Origin: Gammaproteobacteria bacterium
GTDB lineage: Bacteria; Pseudomonadota; Gammaproteobacteria; Arenicellales; Arenicellaceae
Direction of reading: 5' to 3'
Length of the DNA: 19,177 bases
Assembly (NCBI GenBank): GCA_030426005.1
Contig: JAUHZM010000022.1
Span: 1-19,177, forward strand
Both the position numbers and the translations under genes were made by a program. Below are positions 1 to 5,106 of the stretch, piece after piece (position 1 is the first letter of the stretch; every line of letters starts with the position of its first letter). The notes under the pieces were generated by a model. That model saw only the letters and a list, made by a program, of their open reading frames with translations. It made no database searches and had not been told where the DNA came from.

Positions 1-1262
1 TTAATGTTGGCCCAAAAGAAGTCGGTGTAGTCTCCTTTTTGGTAGCTAAGCTGTGCCACAACATCAGCCGGGTAGCGCCACAACCAGCCTTTCGACGTCA
101 CCGCGTTTAGACTGATCGCAACGGTGAGTAACGCAGCGAGTGTCGATGCTAGTAAAAAAGGTCGGTTTGGTGATGAGTTGGAGTTGGCAGCACGAACTTT
201 TATTTTCCTGAATGGTTGTTCGATGTACCGAACCATCAGATACGCAAGCAACACTGAGGCGACGATCAACATGGCCGTGTCCATTAGTGTGAGGTCGCGC
301 GCAATCCAATAGGAGTAAAACACGATCATCGGCCAATGAATTAGATACAGCGAATAGCTTATTAAGCCCAAGCCCACCATGCCCCGATTAGACACAATCC
401 AACTTAATCGATGCTTAGCGCCGCTGTAGATCATGAGCGCCGCGCCCAAGGTTGGTGTCAACGCAGTGACCGATGGAAAAATCATTTTGCTGTTGAGCAG
501 AAAAAACGAGCTCAAAACCATGACGAAGCCAATGGCAAAAAGGCCCTCGGCGACAATCCGGCGTTGTGGACTCCTGGTCCAAACCAGTAACGCCCCAATC
601 ACAAACTCAAATACGCGAAACGGCAGCCAGTAAAACGCGGTGGCGGCAGCACTGAGCGTCGTCTCATTATCGGTCGGCGTCAACCATGCTAGCAGCGCGC
701 TGTTGTCACTGAATAAAGCGATGTTAAACAGCAGACTTGCTACCCCAAACAGCAACACAACAATGGGTAAAACTGACTTTCGTGTAATCGCAAATAGGCC
801 CGTCAAGAGCGCCGGCCAAATTAAATAAAACTGCTCCTCGACTGACAAAGACCAAGTGTGCAACAACGGCTTGAATGCGACGTCGGCGTCAAAGTAATCG
901 CTGAGGTTCCAAAAGAAAATATTGCTGACACTGAAAATCGCCGCTACTAAAGACTGCGCAAACTCAATCAGGTGCGTTGGTGAAAACAGCCAATACGCAA
1001 AAACCATGCAAAACAGAAAGGTGGCCAACAATGCCGGTAGCAGCCTGCGGATGCGGCGAACGTAAAAGTGCTTAAAGCTAAACGTGCCGGTCTTCACCAG
1101 TTCTGAATGAATGAGTTTGGTGATCAAGTAGCCGCTGATGACAAAGAAAATATCAACGCCGACAAAGCCACCTGGCAACCACGTTTCTTGCAAGTGGTAA
1201 AGCACCACACTCGCCACCGCGATGGCGCGTAATCCGTCTATATCTGGGCGGTATGTGAGCAT
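1..1262 (-). CDS. OafA/YrhL-type acyltransferase 3 family protein, partial (C-terminus outside window)
   Basis: Multi-pass inner-membrane O-acyltransferase that would transfer an acetyl or other acyl group to a surface glycan such as O-antigen, exopolysaccharide or peptidoglycan. It opens with MLTYRPDIDGLRAIAV, the RxxDGLRAIAV signature of the acyltransferase 3 family, and the conserved catalytic-type His is at residue 23 (LYH). Further family motifs follow: GVDIFFVISGYL (about residues 36-47) and HTWSLSVEEQFYLIWP (near residue 140). About ten hydrophobic segments extend to roughly residue 370. The last residues in the window form a soluble linker, which fits the two-domain version with a C-terminal SGNH domain lying beyond the left edge. 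The ATG at 1262 fits the family N-terminus exactly, though no clear Shine-Dalgarno precedes it. The acyl acceptor cannot be predicted. Confidence 0.93.
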   Translation of the reverse strand, partial: MLTYRPDIDGLRAIAVASVVLYHLQETWLPGGFVGVDIFFVISGYLITKLIHSELVKTGTFSFKHFYVRRIRRLLPALLATFLFCMVFAYWLFSPTHLIEFAQSLVAAIFSVSNIFFWNLSDYFDADVAFKPLLHTWSLSVEEQFYLIWPALLTGLFAITRKSVLPIVVLLFGVASLLFNIALFSDNSALLAWLTPTDNETTLSAAATAFYWLPFRVFEFVIGALLVWTRSPQRRIVAEGLFAIGFVMVLSSFFLLNSKMIFPSVTALTPTLGAALMIYSGAKHRLSWIVSNRGMVGLGLISYSLYLIHWPMIVFYSYWIARDLTLMDTAMLIVASVLLAYLMVRYIEQPFRKIKVRAANSNSSPNRPFLLASTLAALLTVAISLNAVTSKGWLWRYPADVVAQLSYQKGDYTDFFWANI

Positions 1263-1551
1263 TGTTAAAACGAAAAGCTGAAGGCGTACTTAGGAGTGAA
1301 ACGACTCAGGCAAGAATAACGTAAAACAATGGTCTAAGTTGAGTTGTTTGGGTTTTGTTGTAGGCGAGCAAGCAATTTTGGCGGAAGATAGCGGAGTTAA
1401 TGCTTAGGGGTTTAGAACGCTCGGATTTGACTCACTGCAACAATGAGTCTAAGTCCTGTATGGTGGTAACGCTGAACTTGCGAATAAGCGATTGAATTTT
1501 TCTTATTCGTTCAATATTAGCGAGAGTCGAGTGGAAGTACAGTTGTTACTG
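1263..1551. other. AT-rich intergenic stretch with inverted repeats, no gene seen
   Basis: No credible coding sequence was found. It lies between the stop of the Rap1a-like gene and the start of the acyltransferase, both read on minus, so it must hold the acyltransferase promoter, although no clear -35/-10 pair was recognised. It carries a hairpin at 1429-1449 (GACTCA/TGAGTC, 9-nt loop) and the interlocked inverted repeats at 1481-1515 described separately. Neither is followed by a T-run on the minus strand, so neither is a standard intrinsic terminator. Confidence 0.6.
1481..1515. repeat. interlocked inverted repeats with H-type pseudoknot geometry
   Basis: CGAATAAG (1481-1488) is perfectly complementary to CTTATTCG (1502-1509). 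ATTGAA (1491-1496) lies inside that loop and is perfectly complementary to TTCAAT (1510-1515), which directly follows the first stem. This order of arms is that of an H-type pseudoknot with loops of 2 and 5 nt, and it can form from a transcript of either strand. It lies 37-71 nt downstream of the stop codon of the Rap1a-like gene. Function is unknown, and chance in AT-rich DNA is possible. Confidence 0.4.
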
Positions 1552-1947
1552 CTACCTTCCCTTACAGCTTGATATTGGATATTTATCTGCAAGCCAACTT
1601 CTATATATTAAACCTATATCACTACTTCGTTTTTCTTCTTGATAATAGAGATCATTAACATATGCATTGAAATATTGGAGTTTAACGGACCAATTCTCTT
1701 TGATTGACGATTCCCAGCAAAAACCGTTCTTTTTAGCCGCGACATACTTTTCTAAACTTTCAGTTTCTTGTATAGATGAGAACGCGGCCTGTGCTTTGAT
1801 ACCACTCTCTAGACTGCGAACTAACAACAAACATGTAGATTGCAAATTGCGATCTTGAATGCAGATTTCCCACCAATCACTCACAGAAATAGCATTTGCT
1901 TGTGGGATGCTTAAAAATACAAAGGTAACAATTAATTTTTTATTCAT
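1552..1947 (-). CDS. secreted Rap1a/Tai-like immunity protein
   Basis: Protein of 131 residues with a classic Sec signal peptide: MNKK, a hydrophobic stretch, then cleavage probably after ANA (residue 19). The mature part has four cysteines (29, 39, 77, 128). Their spacing, a helical region between the first and second pairs, and a final Cys close to the C-terminus preceded by a W-L-A-D-K-Y-P segment match the Rap1a/Tai family. Members of that family are small periplasmic all-helical proteins with two disulphides that neutralise type VI amidase effectors of the Ssp/Tae4 kind. No cognate effector or secretion gene is in the window, so it would be an orphan immunity protein. The ATG is certain from the signal peptide. 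The ribosome site is weak (GGA about 9 nt upstream). The gene is AT-rich compared with the core genes to the right. The family call rests on pattern only. Confidence 0.6.
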   Translation of the reverse strand: MNKKLIVTFVFLSIPQANAISVSDWWEICIQDRNLQSTCLLLVRSLESGIKAQAAFSSIQETESLEKYVAAKKNGFCWESSIKENWSVKLQYFNAYVNDLYYQEEKRSSDIGLIYRSWLADKYPISSCKGR

Positions 1948-1972
1948 TGTCAGATTCCGGCCTTCTATACTA

Positions 1973-1995
1973 TAGCGCCGTGTTGATCGGCGCTA
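1973..1995. repeat. perfect 8-bp hairpin upstream of the Rap1a-like gene
   Basis: TAGCGCCG (1973-1980) and CGGCGCTA (1988-1995) form a perfect GC-rich stem with a 7-nt loop, 25 nt upstream of the ATG at 1947. With no T-run after it, the hairpin could be an operator, an mRNA 5' structure or part of a recombination site. It overlaps the core-like heptamer GTTAGCG on the minus strand (1991-1997). Confidence 0.5.
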
Positions 1996-2075
1996 ACACA
2001 AAAGCGGTTGCTGAACCAAAAATGGCGGAGGCGTGCCCGAGCAAGTGCGGAGCGCAGAGCGACGAATTGCCTTGC

Positions 2076-2089
2076 AATAACATTCTCAA
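2076..2089. repeat. 14-bp direct repeat, copy 1
   Basis: AATAACATTCTCAA, identical to 4867-4880 and in the same orientation. It covers the stop codon of the nuclease gene. Read on minus, the flanking bases are also alike (TTCCAT, then a 3-base difference, then TGAGAATG). The two copies bracket the membrane-protein, DUF4303 and nuclease genes. Confidence 0.6.
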
Positions 2090-3000
2090 CCATGGAACTG
2101 GCTCGTTGGTAAGTAAGCTTCACCCGTTTGCGAAGCATGGCGTCTCACTCTCGAAACAATTTCTCCGAACCCCATGGCACCGGAAAGAAACAAGTACAAA
2201 TGGCTGGCATCCAATATGAGTAATGTTGTCTTCGAGCCAGACCCTTCCGAGATCGCGGTACTGCTATAGCCAGATATTGAGACCATTATGCCCATAGTGT
2301 TATCGGCCATATTGTTCACCTTTGCTTTTAGCGAATCGATATCTGTGGCTCCAGACTGCTCTTTTGTGAATTTCAATTCGACGAGGTAGGTTGTGCCTTC
2401 GTGAGTCAACGAACCATCGATTTGCCTGCCACCGCTCTTATAGGGCCTCCGATTCACGATTTCGCAGAAATCCAGAAGCTCATAAAACCAACTTTCGAAC
2501 TCGTAGCCACCTTTCTGCGTACCTACCTTGAGATGCATGTCATCAAGTTGCTGCTGCAGTTTGGCTTTATCGGTTATCGAACGCTGGATTCTGACACGCT
2601 CCGCACGAGCTCGTTCTCGCGCCTCAGCCCTTTCTTTTTCGCTACGGATCTGTTCGTCTTGCTGTACGAGATAAGTCTTCAGCTCTTGAACAGCCTTGTG
2701 GGCCTCTTGAATTTTTTGACCCGAATCTTCCCAATTGCGCAAATCAGGAAAAGTTGATTGCTCGGATAGGCTCCTTGCCATTTGAAAAATGACCGCTTTT
2801 CCCTTGTCGGTAGACTGCAGTTTTGGGAACAACCTATCTAACAGATCTCTTTTCGACTCCTCGTCAGTCCATGTGGCAACAAAGGTTCCAGCAACGTGAG
2901 ACGCGAGAAGAAATTTCCGCAACGCGTTTCGACGCCAATATGACTTTAAGGCTGCTTCGTAGGTAAGCTCGATCAGCCGAGGAGTAATTTTAGATGCCAA
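2086..3000 (-). CDS. coiled-coil PD-(D/E)XK nuclease-domain protein (Mrr-like restriction endonuclease fold)
   Basis: Protein of 304 residues in three parts. Residues 1-90 are helical, with a basic, aromatic segment (YWRRNALRKFL) and no recognised motif. Residues about 93-158 are a highly charged coiled coil rich in E, R and K. Residues about 163-304 are a nuclease-like domain with the Mrr-type order: F168-E169, then GGRQIDG with D195, then YLVELK with E208 and K210. These supply the acidic-acidic-Lys core of the PD-(D/E)XK fold, and Q193 precedes the Asp as in Mrr-like enzymes. The domain appears catalytically intact. Its target could be invading or modified DNA; a defence role is inferred from fold and context. 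The start is TTG at 3000, supported by AGAGGAGAGG with 7 nt spacing, the best ribosome site in the islet. The stop overlaps one copy of a 14-bp direct repeat. No methyltransferase or helicase partner is adjacent. Confidence 0.75.
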   Translation of the reverse strand: MASKITPRLIELTYEAALKSYWRRNALRKFLLASHVAGTFVATWTDEESKRDLLDRLFPKLQSTDKGKAVIFQMARSLSEQSTFPDLRNWEDSGQKIQEAHKAVQELKTYLVQQDEQIRSEKERAEARERARAERVRIQRSITDKAKLQQQLDDMHLKVGTQKGGYEFESWFYELLDFCEIVNRRPYKSGGRQIDGSLTHEGTTYLVELKFTKEQSGATDIDSLKAKVNNMADNTMGIMVSISGYSSTAISEGSGSKTTLLILDASHLYLFLSGAMGFGEIVSRVRRHASQTGEAYLPTSQFHG

Positions 3001-3124
3001 ATCTGCAACCTCTCCTCTTTAGGCATAGTACCCGCAACTACGGGTGGCAACAGATTGTGACTTTTGCATTGAATACTGAAGGTGTGCAATAGGCGCAAGC
3101 TGCTGGCAGCGCTGGTTATGTTTT
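3001..3124. other. intergenic region between DUF4303 and nuclease genes with paired hairpins and a core-like heptamer
   Basis: It holds two short hairpins, ACCCG/CGGGT at 3030-3045 and GCTGC/GCAGC at 3099-3110. Near the DUF4303 stop is GTTATGT at 3115-3121 (plus) or ACATAAC (minus), similar to an integron core heptamer (GTTRRRY, one mismatch). Opposite it at 3021-3030 is only a degenerate GGCATAGTAC. The length of about 100 bp and the placement suit an attC site, but no canonical fold could be built. The ribosome site of the nuclease gene is at its left end. Confidence 0.3.
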
Positions 3125-3745
3125 TTAGCCAAAACTAAATCCTCTACTTATAGGTCTTGTAACTATACCAATCAGTAGTAAAAAAATACCTAATCCATGT
3201 AAATAGCTAAAAGAAAACCTGAAGGTAGTAAAAATATTATTATGCTCAAATACTGAGTAAAAGTGTCTTGCAACACCTAAAAACTCCGCATCACCTTCAT
3301 CAATTGAAAGAAAAAGACCTTTTTTACGATTTGTTTTGGAATATCTTTTAATGCCTGAAGATAGGGCATTATAACAATACAGCTTGTACTTATAAAAATT
3401 CATATCATGTGGATCATATTGCCCACCGATATTCTCGTAGGCATATGCTAATAGTTTGTTAAGCTCTTCAAAAGCATCAGAGCCTTTGTCGTCATAACTC
3501 CACTCGCTAACAGTCCACTTAGTATTTTCATTGATACCATTACATTTTTGATACTTAACTCTAGTTCTTTCAGCAGATTGTTTGCTATTAGCCATTGTGC
3601 AAACACTTGAAATATCACTATCCAGGTAAAAGGAAAAACCATAGAAATCTTCTTCTGGATATTTTTCAGATATTTCAGTAGAAAAATTAGCGAGACCGGT
3701 TGATGCAGCATCAACAATTTTTTCTCTTAGAACATATTCATTCAT
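3125..3745 (-). CDS. DUF4303 domain protein with unusual hydrophobic C-terminal tail
   Basis: Protein of 206 residues. Residues 8-170 show the DUF4303 pattern: a helical start ending in EKYPEEDFYGFSFYLD (28-42), SSVCTMANS (47-54), then KWTVSEWSYD (76-85), AFEELNKLL (91-99) and a C-terminal helical half ending LGVARHFYSVF. The family has no proven activity; members are often found singly or near polymorphic-toxin loci and resemble immunity proteins. Residues 171-206 go beyond the usual end of the domain and include a hydrophobic stretch (about 180-196) that could span a membrane, followed by TRPISRG. This tail may come from a shifted reading frame or junction at the 3' end. The ATG at 3745 has AAGGA with 7 nt spacing. 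Base composition is the most AT-rich in the window, which suggests transfer. The domain call is from memory of the family pattern. Confidence 0.7.
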   Translation of the reverse strand: MNEYVLREKIVDAASTGLANFSTEISEKYPEEDFYGFSFYLDSDISSVCTMANSKQSAERTRVKYQKCNGINENTKWTVSEWSYDDKGSDAFEELNKLLAYAYENIGGQYDPHDMNFYKYKLYCYNALSSGIKRYSKTNRKKGLFLSIDEGDAEFLGVARHFYSVFEHNNIFTTFRFSFSYLHGLGIFLLLIGIVTRPISRGFSFG

Positions 3746-3815
3746 TGATTAATCCTTGATAAGGGCATAACGCCTGCATTCACCGGCTTATCCGATACAA
3801 TTCTTTTTTAGCCTT
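3746..3815. other. short cassette-like junction with GTTATGC motif
   Basis: On the minus strand GCGTTATGCC (3764-3773) sits inside the imperfect inverted repeat GGCATAACGCC (3764-3774) / GGCTTATCC (3785-3793 on plus). GTTATGC resembles the integron core heptamer GTTRRRY with one mismatch. The repeat is only about 30 bp, shorter than any complete attC known to me, so at most one arm or a truncated site is present. Confidence 0.25.
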
Positions 3816-4697
3816 TTAGTGCTTACGGTTTATAAAATAGAGCCGAATATTGCTCCATACGGTTAGCAATTTCCCAACGACAACATAGGAAATCCAGCTG
3901 TAATACTCAGCATCAAATGGCTTTTCGAAGCCATCACCATAGGTTTTCTTCCTAAGTTGGTCAGCGTCAATGACCTCAACATCAAGGCATTTAAGATTCC
4001 CATTTACAGCTTGGTCCGTTAAGAAGTTCTCAAGATTCTCTCGAGAAGAAAGTGACTCTTCAGTAAGTCTAAATTTTTCAAATCTAGGATAGTTGTAATC
4101 GCTGGAGTACACCGGAACTGTTTTCTTGTGTCCATCCTCAGTGTGCAGATTCACCAGATACTTCACGTCTGAACCATAGTAGCCAGCGCTTTCAGTGGGA
4201 CGCATTGGTATAACCGAAGCTGTCATGTGATTCTTAAAAAAATCATATACGGGATCCCATCTATTTATCCATTCGCTAACCACATATTTTCCGTGGGAAG
4301 TTGATAGAACAAGGCTCTTCTTTACCTTTCTTGAGTCAAGTAGCTTGTTGAGCTTTATTCGATTCATATTCACTACGTAGAAATCCACTGGCCCAAAGTG
4401 ATTTGTATATGACTCATACGGCTTGAGAATTTTTGGATCATGCTCGAAATCATCAAGTTCGATGTAATAGTTCGGCCCAACTCGAAGAAAAACTTTGAAA
4501 ATAATTACGGACCTATCTTTGAAGTTCTCTAGTGTGATACTTCCAACGTATTTGTCTTCAGCGAACGCGCTTGAAACAATGCTAAACTGCCCTTTAATAT
4601 GTGTTCCAGTTTTACGCCAATAGTTCCTGACCACAAAATAAAGAGCTGTAAGGGAAACAGCCAGGGCGATATACGGGATGAAATCGTTGAGGCTCAA
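3816..4697 (-). CDS. membrane-anchored protein of unknown function
   Basis: No family was recognised. With the TTG start at 4697 the protein has 293 residues: MSLNDFIPYI, one transmembrane helix (about residues 5-23, ending YFVV), a basic NYWRK stop-transfer segment, then about 260 soluble residues expected in the cytoplasm. The soluble part begins with alternating beta-type segments (about 30-110). It has a second, weak hydrophobic stretch near the end (SYVVVGKLLTVW) and a basic tail. The TTG is preferred because GGGAG precedes it by 6 nt and the protein then starts just before the membrane helix. An in-frame GTG at 4736 would add 13 residues but has no ribosome site. It is the first gene of the islet on minus and is AT-rich like its neighbours. 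No catalytic motif was seen. Confidence 0.72.
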   Translation of the reverse strand: MSLNDFIPYIALAVSLTALYFVVRNYWRKTGTHIKGQFSIVSSAFAEDKYVGSITLENFKDRSVIIFKVFLRVGPNYYIELDDFEHDPKILKPYESYTNHFGPVDFYVVNMNRIKLNKLLDSRKVKKSLVLSTSHGKYVVSEWINRWDPVYDFFKNHMTASVIPMRPTESAGYYGSDVKYLVNLHTEDGHKKTVPVYSSDYNYPRFEKFRLTEESLSSRENLENFLTDQAVNGNLKCLDVEVIDADQLRKKTYGDGFEKPFDAEYYSWISYVVVGKLLTVWSNIRLYFINRKH

Positions 4698-4714
4698 TTT
4701 ATGCTCCCATGAAG

Positions 4715-4807
4715 CTAACCGCTCAATCTTGGGCACACTCGAATCCGCCCAAATTGATATTTGGAGATACTTCCATAACTCTCTACTTTACCCCTACTCT
4801 TACTCAT
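4715..4807 (-). CDS. possible 30-residue leader peptide upstream of the membrane-anchored gene
   Basis: The ATG at 4807 is preceded by AAGGGAG at 9 nt spacing and opens a basic 30-codon reading frame (MSKSRGKVESYGSISK...) that stops at TAG 17 nt before the TTG start of the next gene. Its stop lies just upstream of that gene's GGGAG site, so ribosomes finishing the small frame could restart there. It may be a leader peptide, a remnant of a gene end or a chance frame. No similarity was recognised. Confidence 0.2.
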   Translation of the reverse strand: MSKSRGKVESYGSISKYQFGRIRVCPRLSG

Positions 4808-4866
4808 TCCCTCGTTCTCCCTTGGTGTGATAGTGCGTGTGCACGCTATTAATCCTAGCAGTGCGT

Positions 4867-4880
4867 AATAACATTCTCAA
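4867..4880. repeat. 14-bp direct repeat, copy 2
   Basis: AATAACATTCTCAA, identical to 2076-2089 and in the same orientation, at the upstream (minus-strand) border of the three-gene block. A single 14-bp match is about what chance gives in a window of this size; its position at both ends of the block is what makes it notable. Confidence 0.6.
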
Positions 4881-4967
4881 TGGAATATCTTAGGCTTTGA
4901 TTTTTTCGCTTTGTTTATTATTAGAGGTGGCAAAGTTTGGGTGTGTTTAGGCATAAAGTGACTCGTG

Positions 4968-4995
4968 GGGATTCTTCGCTTTGCTCAGAATGACA
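4968..4995. repeat. dispersed TCATTCTGAGC...GAAGAATC-type intergenic repeat
   Basis: On minus it begins TGTCATTCTGAGCAAAGCG and continues to GAAGAATCCC. This closely matches a short repeat I know from intergenic regions of many unrelated bacterial genomes, usually in the form TCATTCTGAGCG(A/C)AGCGAAGAATC. Its ends are complementary (ATTCT 4971-4975, AGAAT 4987-4991). It is non-coding. Only one copy was seen in this window. Confidence 0.6.
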
Positions 4996-5052
4996 GTGGC
5001 GGGCTTGTGAAACAGGGTCACTGTAGAGAGATTTTTCAGTGCATAAAAGACA

Positions 5053-5086
5053 TAAAAAAGCCCCCGAGTTTCGGAGGCTTTTTTTT
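5053..5086. terminator. bidirectional intrinsic terminator
   Basis: A-run, then the stem GCCCCCGA/TCGGAGGC (8 pairs, one C-A mismatch) with a GTT loop at 5060-5078, then a run of eight T. On minus it ends the transcript of the M49-like lipoprotein, whose stop is at 5107, and it reads equally well on plus. It insulates the M49-like gene from the accessory islet. Confidence 0.85.
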
Positions 5087-5106
5087 GTTTGCATGTTGCG
5101 GCGAGC

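Larger units (their letters stand above)
4737..5052. other. intergenic region with direct repeat and dispersed TCATTCTGAGC-type repeat
   Basis: About 300 bp between the islet and the M49-like gene. It holds the second 14-bp direct repeat (4867-4880), a small hairpin GCGTG/CACGC near 4843-4855, and the TCATTCTGAGC element at 4968-4995. The promoter of the islet is expected here on the minus strand. The A/T-rich stretch near 4890-4925 is the likeliest place, but no convincing -35/-10 pair was identified. Apart from the possible leader frame at 4715-4807, no protein gene was seen. Confidence 0.5.

Noticed and set aside
1429..1449. Hairpin GACTCA/TGAGTC as a terminator of the islet
   Set aside because: No T-run follows on either strand and the stem is interrupted after six pairs.
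3764..3793. Complete integron attC site
   Set aside because: Only about 30 bp with one recognisable core-like arm; the two-arm structure with spacers could not be built. Kept only as a speculative finding.
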